This document shows positions 1-9,579 of a DNA stretch of 30,956 bases, in pieces. The notes below the pieces were generated by a model. It saw only the letters and a program-made list of their open reading frames with translations, did not search any database and was not told the origin of the DNA. A program made the translations under genes and the position numbers. How positions within the stretch are numbered: the first letter of the stretch is position 1; each line of letters starts with the position of its first letter. The DNA is taken from NCBI GenBank assembly GCA_001247695.2, contig LGRX02026970.1, positions 1 through 30,956 on the forward strand, given 5' to 3'. Origin of the DNA: Cymbomonas tetramitiformis (Eukaryota; Chlorophyta; Pyramimonadophyceae; Pyramimonadales; Pyramimonadaceae).

Positions 1-290
1 TGGGATGCCCGATAGGTCTGCGCATACGGGTCCAACCCCAACATCATGGGCGGGTACTGGGGGAGGGCGCGCCGGTGATGTCGGGGAATGACGGTATCCG
101 AGTCATAATAAGCCCCACCCATTACCCAGTCATATGTCATATCCGGCGGAGCAGTTTCACTAGGGGAGGTGGGCACGTGGAAGAGCGCAGGTCTTGACCT
201 CTCCCTTGCACCTGCAGGCGGTGGCCGCTGCAGGTTGTGCTGCTGCGGTGGCCGCCACATGGCACCTGAGGGGGAGCAAAACAACTTCAT
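1..290 (-). CDS. possible partial exon, hypothetical protein, runs off left edge
   Basis: The minus strand has an open frame of about 96 codons from an ATG at 290-288 to the window edge, with a stop codon directly upstream of that ATG. A pyrimidine-rich stretch ending in CAG (about 266-280 in plus coordinates) gives a plausible 3' splice site, so the exon may begin at 265. The product is rich in Pro, Arg and Tyr, with pieces such as DMTYDWVMGGAYYDSD and RRALPQYPPMMLGLDP that look protein-like rather than random. I recognise no family. A different minus frame (160-372) overlaps it and looks less protein-like. Whether this is a real exon depends on sequence to the left. Confidence 0.25.
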   Translation of the reverse strand, partial: MKLFCSPSGAMWRPPQQHNLQRPPPAGARERSRPALFHVPTSPSETAPPDMTYDWVMGGAYYDSDTVIPRHHRRALPQYPPMMLGLDPYAQTYRAS

Positions 291-1000
291 TTAGGGTATG
301 GCTTGAAAAATTCACAATGTATACTATTAATGTTGATGCTAATATTGAGTATTTGGATGTTGTTGGAAACAATGGTGATTTCCGTTTTTTCTAATTCGAG
401 TTAGTTTGGTGTGAAACACATAGAATACTTGTGGGAGTGTAGGACGTTTGTGCGCGTATGCACTCTAAATGTGTGGTAAGTGTTATATCATGTGATATAT
501 GACGCCTACCGTTTGCATATATGTTTAGGGAATATATCAGGTAGTACACAAACTCCTGGGAGTGTTGTGAGCTAAAATTGAATCACAGAATTCTAAGTTA
601 CGAAAAAGCGCTAACTGTTCCCCCAACAGCAAATATTTCTTAAGTAAACTCATCTATTTACACCTATCTCTACCGCCGATGTATATACATAACATAGTTC
701 ATATTAATACTTGGTTTGCTGCTTAACACGAGGGACCCAACTACACTTGGGGATCTATGATGCACACTGTTTACAACCCTCGGGTGATAGCAGATGAGCC
801 CGCTGTTCAGGTCTAATGCAGTGTCCGATATCTAACTTTCACACGTGATGCACAAGAGGCAAGGCAACGGAAAAATACAAGCATATGTACGTGCTCCTGT
901 GTGAGAAAGCATGCAGGCTTAGTGAGCCGCATATTGTGCACTTGCCGACGGAACCGACGGCTAATGTTAAAACGAACATAAACCGTCGGCCCAAAAGATC
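291..1000. other. non-coding stretch with one hairpin
   Basis: No convincing gene is visible. The DNA is AT-rich with short frames only. One clear inverted repeat lies at 954-989: a 7-bp outer stem (CCGACGG / CCGTCGG) and an inner 5-bp stem (ATGTT / AACAT) separated by short A-rich spacers. Its function is unknown. Confidence 0.4.
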
Positions 1001-1325
1001 CCCCCCGGAACTGTTGGGATTCTAACCCAAACTGAGTGGGTTATACTCATACTACAGTCCCAAAAAAACGCCTGTTCAAATATACACTCCTTCCCTTACT
1101 GCGTATTGCATCCTGCATCACACAGTCAGGGTTCTAACCGTACTGCCTGTAAAACGTACAGCGAACGGGATGCAGTGCTGCAGGCTGTTGTTGTGTGCAA
1201 TAGATCTAGCTTCCTACCTGTGGCACTCGCATCCACGCTCCCCCCCCCACGGAACTGTTGGGATTTCAACCCAAGCTGAGTGGGGTTTACCCCAACACTC
1301 AGACTGCAGCCCCCAAAACACCGTC
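1001..1325. repeat. pair of ~80-bp diverged direct repeats (1001-1075 and 1242-1325)
   Basis: Both copies start with a C-run followed by GGAACTGTTGGGAT, contain an AACCCAA tract that can pair with TTGGG just upstream, and continue with CTGAGTGGG and a C/A-rich end. The copies are about 240 bp apart and differ by substitutions and small indels. Nothing identifies the repeat family. From 1326 to 1860 I see only short, unconvincing frames. Confidence 0.55.
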
Positions 1326-1860
1326 TGAAGTCAAGACGAAGTTAAGAAACAATATGCACACGCAAGCAAGTCTGCACCTTAGGCCCTAGTAAGGTAAACT
1401 TAAATGAATCACAGGCTGCAGCGGAGCTTGCGGCACCTTGAGAGGGAGTTTTCCGACTCCGGGATTCATCATTTCCAGCCTCCGAAAAAAGAATAGTGAG
1501 GGTACCGCGAAAAAGCAAAAAGACAGCTGCTCAGCAGCACATACCAACCTGCGGGGAAAACATTTCGTTGGCATATCTTTGTGGGAGTTTTAAAAAACTG
1601 TCCAGGCAGATCTGCAGACAGGAAAGCAAACCAGAGTTACAGGGGGAGCGAGCAGGGGTGATTAAACCCGAGGACCTTAAGATCCGCCAGAGAAATATTC
1701 TCTGAACGCGCTGCTCCCTTGAAGAGAAAACGTAAACCCCTTCCTGCTGGGTCAAACAAGCTTGTGACCGCGTTTAGTGTCAGGTGAGATGTGCAGTAAA
1801 GCGGTGCACCACAACAATTCAACCCTGTGAGCAGAACATTACAGAAGTGCTTATTGCGCA

Positions 1861-3055
1861 GTGGCTCTCGTGTCGTTCGTTCAATTATAATGTGTCGGAG
1901 GAGGGCTCCGATATACATTATCGCCCTCCCGATCATTCCATCCCTTGATCGTGTGGGCGAAACGTCATGACCATTCGAGCTTCCTGTGAGCAGGTATCGG
2001 ACTTTTGGCCTGACATGCCTACGGTGTCGTGACGGAATTTCAATTAAATTATCTGATATGCATTATCGCCCTCCCGATCATCCCATCACCTAATCGTGGG
2101 TGCGATACATGCGCCACGTGAAACATGACATGTCCGGGGCGATAAATCATTACACGATCGAATCTTGAATCGAAATTTATGAATCGCCCGCACGATCGAC
2201 GCATCAGTTGATCGTGAGTGCGATACATGCGCCACGTGAAACATGACATGTCCGGGGCGATAAATCATTACACGATCGAATCTTGAATCGAAATTTATGA
2301 ATCGCCCGCACGATCGACGCATCAGTTGATCGTGAGTGCGATACACACGCCACGTGAAATATAACATGTCCGGGTGCGGATGAATCAAGAAATGGCGGAT
2401 CGCCCCCACGATCGAACCAGCGGCAACAGTCATTTCATCCTGGGGGCGATACTTACGCTACGTATACTTTTCCACGATCGACTAATCGACCGTATTCATA
2501 TTCCTTTGCAGAAAATTAGTGCTTGCGAAGTGGCTCTCGTGTCGTTCGTTCAATTATAATGTGTCGGAGGAGGGCTCCGATATACATTATCGCCCTCCCG
2601 ATCATCCCATCCCTTGATCGTGTGGGCGAAACGTCATGACCATTCGAGCTTCCTGTGAGCAGGTATCGGACTTTTGGCCTGACATGCCTACGGTGTCGTG
2701 ACGGAATTTCAATTAAAGTATCTGATATGCATTATCGCCCTCCCGATCATCCCATCACCTAATCGTGGGTGCGATACATGCGCCACGTGAAACATGACAT
2801 GTCCGGGGCGATAAATCATTACACGATCGAATCTTGAATCGAAATTTATGAATCGCCCGCACGATCGACGCATCAGTTGATCGTGAGTGCGATACACACG
2901 CCACGTGAAATATAACATGTCCGGGTGCGGATGAATCAAGAAATGGCGGATCGCCCCCACGATCGAACCAGCGGCAACAGTCATTTCATCCTGGGGGCGA
3001 TACTTACGCTACGTATACTTTTCCACGATCGACTAATCGACTATTCATATTCCTA
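1861..3055. repeat. 669-bp tandem duplication built from 118-bp hairpin-rich subunits
   Basis: The sequence starting GTGGCTCTCGTGTCG at 1861 restarts at 2530, giving a 669-bp period. Inside the first block a 118-bp unit starting GCGATACATGCGCC occurs at 2102 and 2220, with a related start at 2338. The second block has it at 2771 with the related start at 2889, so it lacks one 118-bp unit. Each subunit holds a stem of the form ATCGCCC...GGGCGAT around 25-35 nt rich in CGATCG; the best is a perfect 10-bp stem at 2399-2408 / 2441-2450. The frames predicted across this region follow the repeat and are not credible genes. Confidence 0.85.
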
Positions 3056-3654
3056 AGGTATGTGGGTGTCCGTTCATTAAAAGTTCTGACATGCAAATAT
3101 GTTTATTAAAGGCGTGCATTCGCCAGTAGATTCCTTACATGTCGTTTGCCGCTTTTGAGTGGCGTTTTTCGAAAAGGGATGCCTCTTCCTTCCGGTACCT
3201 TGTGGATGTATTGCCATGGCCCGTGAGCCTCGGCGACATGGCGCGCAACTTGCCTTTGGAGTTTCCTTTTGCACCAACGAATGTGATTCATGCAACATAA
3301 CTAGCGGGGCAGATCTCGCGAGTTCGTCGATAAATGGAATGTTTTAACTGGAAAACCGAGCACCGTGTTAAGAAAAGGCGCCTTGAAAAGCATGCGCGAA
3401 GGAGGGAAGCTCGCAGGGAAGTGACAATGACCAGACGCAAATACCGCGGTAAGGAGTCGTCTATAGGGTGTCCGATGCTGAGCACCAACGCATCCTAGGG
3501 TTGTTGAGAAGAAGTATAATCATCACCGCAGGATAGATCACTAGAATCTTAGAACCCAAACAACACCATGTTGAATAGCATTTGGTCTCGGCGTGCCGTG
3601 CTCCCGTGCATAACGCCCGACAGGGCCCACGAATAATATACCAAAATAACAAGG
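3056..3654. other. inter-repeat segment, no firm gene
   Basis: Only short frames occur. The most protein-like is a 54-codon plus-strand frame from an ATG at 3334 that encodes a very basic peptide (contains KKRRLEKHARRREARREV), but it has no recognisable family and could be chance. I annotate no gene here. Confidence 0.35.
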
Positions 3655-5000
3655 ATTTTGTAATCGATTTGGATAAATTTCAAATTGCGATTCCCATCAA
3701 AATTGCTTATGTGATACTTAAAGCCCCTCAATTCCACGAATATGTGCACTCCACACGCGCGGAGTGGCGTAGAACGCCAAAACAGGCCCGCACGAACAAG
3801 CCGGAAACAGGCAAAAAACGAGTTATGTTGAGATGTGGGCCAAAAAAATGTTTTTTCCAAAATTTCAAATTGCGATTCCCATCCGGAGTGCTCAGGTGAT
3901 ATGTGATCACCCTCATTTCCACGAATATGTGCACTCCGCACGCGCGGAGTGGCGTAGAACGCCAAAACAGGCCCGCGACTGGCCGAAACAGGCAAAAAAA
4001 TCGATTTCTGTTAAAAGTTGGGCCAAAAAATTATTTCCCCCCAAAATTTCAAATTGCGATTCCCATCCGGAGTGCCTAGGTGATGTGTGAAAATCCTCAT
4101 TTCCACGAATATGTGCACTCCACACGCGCGGAGTGGCGTAGAACGCCAAAACAGGCCCACAACTGGCCGAAACAGGCAAAAAAATCGATTTCTGTTGAAA
4201 TTTGGGCCAAAAAAATATTTTTTTTCCAAAATTTCAAATTGCGATTCCCATTAGGAGTGCTTAGGTGATATGTGAAAATCCTCATTTCCACGAATATGTG
4301 CACTCCACACGCGCGGAGTGGCGTAGAACGCCAAAACAGGCCCGCAACTGGCCGAAACAGGCAAAAAAATCGATTTCTGTTGAAATTTGGGCCAAAAAAA
4401 TATTTTTTTTCCAAAGTTTCAAATTGCGATTCCCATCAGGAGTGCTTAGGTGATATGTGAAAATCCTCATTTCCACGAATATGTGCACTCCACACGCGCC
4501 GAGTGGCGTAGAACGCCAAAACGCCCGCGACAGGCCGACGAACAGGCAAAAAAAAAACGATTTCTGTTGAAATTTGGGCCAAAAAAATATTTTTTTCCAA
4601 AATTTCAAATTGCGATTCCCATCAGGAGTGCTTAGGTGATATGTGAAAACCCTCATTTCCACGAATATGCGCACTCCACACGCGCGGAGTGGCGTAGAAC
4701 GCCAAAACAGGCCCGCGACAGGCCGAAACAGGCAAAAAATCGCGATTTTCGGCCGATTTGAGCCAAAAAAATATTTTTTTTCCAAAATTTCAAATTGCGG
4801 TGACCATCGTGATTAATTACCTGACATATGAAACCCCTCAATTCCACGAATCGCTGCACTCCTCACCCGCGTAATGGAGTAGAAGGCCAAATCAAGCTAA
4901 AAACAACGGTTTTTCGGCGATTTCACCCTGAAAAAATATTTCTTTGGGAAAATGAAAAAAATTTGCATTTTTTAAATTCCTGCGATTCCACAGCGATTAC
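3655..5000. repeat. 185-bp satellite array, about seven units
   Basis: The anchor CAAATTGCG recurs at 3681, 3866, 4050, 4235, 4420, 4605 and 4791, a period of 184-186 bp, with a degenerate eighth copy near 4970. Every good unit has two adjacent short hairpins: CACTCC...GGAGTG around ACGCGC, and GGCGT-AGA-ACGCC. The unit also has a long A/T run (AAAAAAATATTTTTTT). Central units are nearly identical, while the first and last are diverged. The length is close to a nucleosome repeat and to many plant centromeric satellites, but this array is very short. Overlapping frames on both strands are repeat artefacts. Confidence 0.9.
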
Positions 5001-5186
5001 ATTACATCATAGAAATATTCCATTATAGTTGTGACACATACTTAAGCCATTCTCACTCGTGCGACAGCTCAAAACTTGGTTGACAGATACAAGGAGAGCG
5101 AGCGGCCGTTAACGCTCCCGCGGGCACATAAGATCGTACGAGATCGCCTCAGGAATCGTCGTACCACCATTCCCAAGCGAAAGGGC

Positions 5187-5705
5187 ATGACCATGGAGAC
5201 GTTCCAACGTATGGACATGGACGCCTGCATCAAGTTCAACCGCCACACCCGGGCAAAGAACCTTCCCAGCCTGGTAATACCGCTTACGCGTGGCGAGGTG
5301 ACTGGCTTACGCGATATGCCCAGCGTGCACGAGCAGGCGAGCATTCCGATCCACCCGGCGCAGCCCACTGCAGGTCAACGCGCCACGATTTCACCCGAAC
5401 AGCCTGACCTCCCGGACGTGGCCGCTGATGCACCGGAGCGGGCTGGCAGTCCGATGCTGCCGGCGCAGCAGCCAGCGGTACAACAGGTTGAGGGACCAGA
5501 CGTTGTGAACATGCCGGAGTGGGACGCCATCAGCGATCAGCTCGACCAGATTGACCAGATGCAGCAAGCGACAACAGAGGCGCACGCGAGGATGCATATG
5601 GGACTGGCTGAATGTGAGGCGCTGTTGAACTCCGGGGCTGGGGAGCGGAGCAACCCGCGTGCCGCTGTCGGTCCGGACCAGCAGAATACGTCAAGTCCTC
5701 GGTAA
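5187..5705 (+). CDS. hypothetical Pro/Ala-rich protein fragment
   Basis: This is a GC-rich open frame whose composition differs sharply from the AT-rich satellite just upstream. The ATG at 5187 has a second in-frame ATG two codons later in a good context (ACCATGG). The frame is open upstream to 5046, so this may be an internal exon. The N-terminal part is basic (KIVRDRLRNRRTTIPKRKG). The middle is Pro/Ala/Gln-rich. The C-terminal third (DAISDQLDQIDQMQQATTE) is likely helical or coiled-coil. The frame ends at a TAA in CTCGGTAACT, which could equally be a splice donor (CG/GTAACT), because the same frame continues protein-like downstream. I recognise no family; a retroelement gag-like origin is possible but unproven. 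Confidence 0.4.
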   Translation: MTMETFQRMDMDACIKFNRHTRAKNLPSLVIPLTRGEVTGLRDMPSVHEQASIPIHPAQPTAGQRATISPEQPDLPDVAADAPERAGSPMLPAQQPAVQQVEGPDVVNMPEWDAISDQLDQIDQMQQATTEAHARMHMGLAECEALLNSGAGERSNPRAAVGPDQQNTSSPR

Positions 5706-6317
5706 CTACGGAAGCCAGGGATGCTGCTATGCCGTCAACACGCACCTGCCCACATCCCTGGGGGGGCACCTCCGCTGGAAGCAGACCTGGCGACTCCTGA
5801 ACTTAATCTTGAGTTTGACTCGTCCAGCCCATTCCCAACTCCCGTGCACAACAGCCCGCGACTCCGGAGGAATGTCGTTGAGCGCGAACTTCAGGAGCCA
5901 CCCCTGGGGATGGCCCATAGCCCAGTACCTGCGCGTCCGCTTTCCTCTCGACACGGATCCCACGTAACGGCTAGCCCACCCCCAGGAGGCAATGCAGCTT
6001 GCCTGCCGCAGGCCCACGGTGCCACCACCACCGCGACCGGCAATACCCCCCAGCGCAGCAGCCCCCGCTTGGAGCAGCGCGCCAAAGAGCGGGAGCTTGA
6101 GCCAACCGGGGACGCCTACTCTCGACACGGATCTCACGCAACGGATAGCCCACCCCCAGGAGGCCATGCAGCTTGCCTGCCGCAGGCCCGTGCCGCCACC
6201 ACCGCGAGTGTCACAGGGTGGGGTGTGTGTCATCTGTCATTTTTCTTAAGTGTCATAGGGTGGGGTGTGTGTCATCGGTCATTTTTCTTAAGTGTCATTG
6301 GGTGTCATTTTTCTTAA
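5706..6317 (+). pseudogene. in-frame continuation of the 5187 frame, carrying a 176-bp duplication
   Basis: After the TAA at 5703-5705 the same frame stays open for about 200 codons. It reads as Pro/Ser-rich protein (LNLEFDSSSPFPTPVHNSPR) and then contains a duplicated segment: SRHGSHVTASPPPGG near 5946 and SRHGSHATDSPPPGG near 6122. The duplication is 176 bp at DNA level. The last part reads into a minisatellite, which is unlikely to be genuine coding. The continuity suggests either one gene with a nonsense mutation or an intron with its donor at 5701. No family is recognised. Confidence 0.35.
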
Positions 6318-6320
6318 GTT
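6210..6320. repeat. ~40-bp minisatellite, 2.5 copies
   Basis: The unit GTCAYAGGGTGGGGTGTGTG followed by TCATYKGTCATTTTTCTTAAGT occurs twice, then once shortened. Each copy ends in TTTTTCTTAAG, the same motif that dominates the repeats at 6318-6490 and 15045-15190. Confidence 0.7.
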
Positions 6321-6490
6321 TTACTTATATCACCGACGTATAACTCCATCGGCCAATAGCTAATTGCAACGCTACAATTTATACGTATCGAGGCTTGTGG
6401 GGGTTTATACGCAAAAAGTCAAGAAAAGATAAGAAAACGTAAGAAAAGTTAAGCAAACTTAAGAAAACTTAAGAAAACTTAAGCCAATAC
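6318..6490 (+). repeat. AAG/CTT-rich dispersed repeat, copy 1 (inverted partner at 15045-15190)
   Basis: The copy contains CGGCCAATAGCTAATT, then GTGGGGGTTTATA about 50 nt later, then a tail of AAGAAAACTT-type decamers. The same three parts occur in the same order on the minus strand at 15045-15190. Spacing and composition match, although the stretches between are diverged. The family is unknown. Confidence 0.65.
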
Positions 6491-7077
6491 TTGTAATAGT
6501 GTAAGCAGGGCCTTCTCCTCGGGCGCGCTCAACCGGATTTGGATCGCCCGGATTCAAATCCCACATTTTCCGCGACAAATGTGACATTCAATCCCACGCA
6601 GAATTCCTCAAAGTTTCAAGAACCTGGGCCGAATCGTATGCCACGTCAGTATCCACGCATGCAATTATGATGGAATATTTTGCATGAAAAGCATTTTCCG
6701 AACCAATGCTCACGCCGCGATTGGCATGACCTGGCAGTTGAAATCAGGCAATCTGTCTTTAATTTGAAATCAATTTTATTACAATTATTGTTCCTGCAAA
6801 TTCACAATATCGCGAATTTTTATTTCTTTAAAACATACGAAGTCGGGGGGGTCGCGGTGTCAAGTCCGGGGGTCCACTCCGAATGCTTGTCCGCGTGACA
6901 ATGAGCATCGCATATGCCGAACCGAGACTGTGGCGTGTATTACAAAACATTGTCGTTCTGTACAGTTTTTGTCGTTTTGTACAGTGCTTAACAGTGGTGG
7001 CTAATGTTTTTTTCCAGCCACGCACTCGAAAGGTTCTGAATTTCGGACGGAATAAATCGACGTATCAACGAATAAAT

Positions 7078-8002
7078 ATGCCGAAAAGACAGTGCACCCA
7101 CGATGAAAGTACATTTGACCGAAGTTTATGCACCGTGTGTCGTTCTGAGCAATCTCAGATGCGAGCGAAACAACGCGCTCGCATCCCAGATCGCAATACG
7201 TACATGAGGAGTGCAAGTAGCTTTCATTTGCGTCTGCAAGAGACGTACTTGCCCGATGTTTCCATCGAGACAAATTGGACAGAGTCTATTTTTAATGATG
7301 TTTTCGAAGACAGAGGGCGACTGAGCAGAGGAGTTGTGAAAGCGGAACACGTTCGCCAACTGCTCACCAAGTTCAATGTCACGAACTTCAAAGACTCGAA
7401 GAAGATTAAAAGTAGGGTGATAGTTGACTTATTTGCAGCGGGTTCTGGTATTATGGGACACGTGAAAAATATCCTACAGACAGATTTTCAAGAAAAGTGT
7501 ACTCTTATGTCGGTGGACCACCAAGCTATGAAAAAGTCAACAAAGGGGTGGCAAACCAAGGACATCTTCGACCCGAAAGACTGGGGGGGGTCTTTTAAAT
7601 GCGAACTACATCTGCGCACCACCCTCGAGTGGAATGAGCGACGCTGCATTCATTTTCTACGCAGCTGAGTGCAGGGACTTCTGCGCATTTCTTTTGCCAA
7701 AACACTGGCTCGCTGACCGCAGCTATCCATTGCGGAGGCTTTGGTGGGGACAACAACAAAAGAAGAAAACAGTTTACATTATTCCGTCAGCGAAAGACCT
7801 AAGTTGGCATGTGTGCGTGAGGTACATGCGCAAAGGCCTAGACCTATTCGCTGGGAATGGCATGAAACCTCACTGGTCCGTCTTAGTAGAGTCACTCTAC
7901 GAAGATAGAAAAGCGAAGAAGACAGCAGAGGGGAATGCAACGAGCGAGAGCGACCCCCTAGAGCTCGCGTTGCAAGATGCTGTAAGCCAAGATGGGCTTT
8001 AG
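7078..8002 (+). pseudogene. SAM-dependent (adenine-type) methyltransferase-like gene with one frameshift
   Basis: The frame starts at an ATG at 7078, just inside the left inverted repeat. The N-terminus has a possible zinc-binding cluster (MPKRQCTH, then CTVC). Motif I is clear: VDLFAAGSGIMGH (about 7420-7455), followed by an acidic residue in SVDHQ, which fits a Rossmann-fold methyltransferase. The frame breaks in a run of eight G at 7583-7590. One frame later the protein resumes with NANYICAPPSSGMSDAAF, whose APPS (7616-7627) sits where [DNS]PP[YFW] is expected, then CAFLLPKHWL, and it ends at the TAG at 8000-8002. Seven G would make one frame of about 308 codons. The break may be decay or a homopolymer sequencing error. 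The substrate is unknown. Confidence 0.55.
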
Positions 8003-8200
8003 ATTGCTGTATGCTCGGCATGCACAACCGCTGGATGGCACATGCCGAGATAGACATATGATATAAAGTAAATTTGAATACAAAATATGATATGTCTTGA
8101 ATGCTTGCAAATGCTTGTGCGTGCTGTGCGTGTGATATGCGTGATAATGAACTTTGGGTTTCTTGCTTGACTTGTGTAGACGTGGGGCCACCACTGTTAA

Positions 8201-9031
8201 CCCCTATGGAGCGGTTTGTACCGTATACGGTACAACCACTTCGCAAACTCTAAGCTTGTATTCATTTCTCAGCCCGATAGCACTTGTCGGAATCGGCCAT
8301 ACAAGCTTCGCACACCCGTTGCAATAGGTATATCTAATACTCAACAATTTATTCTACACATATACTTAGTATATATATCTCACCCAAGGGTAATTTTGTT
8401 GTAGCAAAATCTCCAAAGTTGCTTATTTCTAGGCATGAAATTTTGGCCAAAAGTATCTTAAAGTGTGAAAAATCGAGGTGTAGATGCCATTCATCGACAA
8501 GGATTTGTTGGTTCGGTGCCCACTATCATATAAAATGACCATGCACCTCATATGGGCAATACTTACTTTCCCAACAGTCGATTTCCCCTGAAAACACACA
8601 ATATGGCCTTAAGTATGGAAAACATTTGACAAATGATGTTTTTTCGTTGTTTTTTGGTGTTTTTTCACCTTATTGCTTGAATATTTCGATGTATTGGTGC
8701 GTTTAACTACAGCCACCATTACCAATTTCAAGGCATTCGTAAAGGCGATTGTTTTATGATCGAGGGGCGACCTAATACTCGAATAAGCGGTTGTGAGAAC
8801 TGATTTTTGACACTTTTGGTTCCTGGAAAACGTGTTTTTTGGCTTGTATATCACCGATATATCGTTGTATATATCATGCGATCATGTATTTTATGGATCA
8901 AAATCACTTTATAGGAGTTATGAAACATGTAACGAATCACCCACACTTACCAAGGCACCATATACCGTGAAAACGACACCCATTTGTGAAACTGGTGCTT
9001 TTGGTAAAAAATTCCATCCGCTCCATAGGGG
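8201..9031. mobile_element. 831-bp TTAA-flanked non-autonomous DNA element (piggyBac- or Kolobok-like)
   Basis: The ends are a perfect 14-bp inverted repeat: CCCCTATGGAGCGG at 8201-8214 and its complement at 9018-9031. TTAA flanks both sides (8197-8200 and 9032-9035). Removing the element and one TTAA restores a right terminal repeat that matches the left arm of the host element exactly across the junction, so the insertion is strongly supported. A 20-bp perfect palindrome lies just inside the left end (8216-8235). No coding capacity is evident. TTAA duplications and CCC-starting ends are known for piggyBac; Kolobok elements also use TTAA. Confidence 0.85.
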
Positions 9032-9300
9032 TTAAGCACTGTACAAAACGACATAAACTGCACAGAACGACATTATTCTGTATTAAAAACCACTGGCGCA
9101 GCACTGGCGCACGAGCGGACTGCCCGCGCCGCCCAAAATGGTCACCATCCCGCATTCGGTTTGTCGCGGGCACTTCGTCATCGTCATAGATTATGGGGTG
9201 GGGATGGGGTCTGATTCTGTGTGGCGATTTTATTGAAAGGAATTTTCGCGAATTAATTCCTCCGTTCAACCCTGAATGCACTTAAAATAATAATTTGTCC

Positions 9301-9579
9301 ATGAGAAACATACCGATCGGTCGGATTAAATATCTGAGCGACAATGTCGTTCGTGCGATGGTAAGTGAAGGTCTCGACGAAGACTTGCGCTACTCACCGT
9401 CCGAAACGCGGCTATCTGACGGGCGAAACGAATTTGCAGCGTATCGTATGATGAACGATGTGGAGCAGACGTGGCAGAAGATTTTGTTCCTCTCTCCGAA
9501 CTCTCCAAGACAGCTTTGGGTCACGTTACAAGGGCCGTGTGGCGCCTATACGGCACTATTCTTTAGACGTGGAAATTAA
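9301..9579 (+). CDS. small hypothetical ORF between the inner and outer inverted repeats
   Basis: The frame runs 92 codons from an ATG at 9301 and starts MRNIPIGRIKYLSDNVVRAM. It lies right of the methyltransferase element and inside the outer inverted repeat. The overlapping third frame reads well at its end (EDFVPLSELSKTALGHVTRA, stop near 9567), which suggests a frameshift around 9440-9480 in an older gene. I recognise no family, and no promoter or splice signal decides the structure. It could be cargo of the outer element or chance. Confidence 0.25.
   Translation: MRNIPIGRIKYLSDNVVRAMVSEGLDEDLRYSPSETRLSDGRNEFAAYRMMNDVEQTWQKILFLSPNSPRQLWVTLQGPCGAYTALFFRRGN

Larger units (their letters stand above)
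6942..9081. mobile_element. DNA element with 60-bp terminal inverted repeats carrying a methyltransferase-like gene
   Basis: The left arm (6942-7001) matches the right arm at 55 of 60 positions once an 831-bp insertion and one TTAA copy (8201-9035) are removed from the right arm (8187-8200 joined to 9036-9081). Each arm contains two copies of GTCGTTYTGTRCAG about 20 bp apart, typical of transposase-binding repeats. The element is flanked by ATT on both sides (6939-6941 and 9082-9084), a possible 3-bp target duplication. Without the insertion it would be about 1.3 kb. The only recognisable gene is the methyltransferase-like frame; no transposase is seen, so it is probably non-autonomous. Confidence 0.7.

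Noticed and set aside
2100..3000. CRISPR-like array
   Set aside because: The 118-bp units are tandem without unique spacers and lie in a eukaryotic-type context with no cas genes.
3334..3498. 54-codon very basic ORF
   Set aside because: No family, no regulatory signal and a length easily reached by chance.
2049..4859. Repeated ORFs with near-identical proteins on both strands
   Set aside because: They follow the period of the 118-bp and 185-bp repeats and change frame with indels. They are repeat artefacts.
6519..6575. tRNA-like B box (GGATTCAAATCC) near 6550
   Set aside because: No acceptor, D or anticodon arm can be formed around it, and its inverted partner at 9901-9956 does not keep the T-arm.
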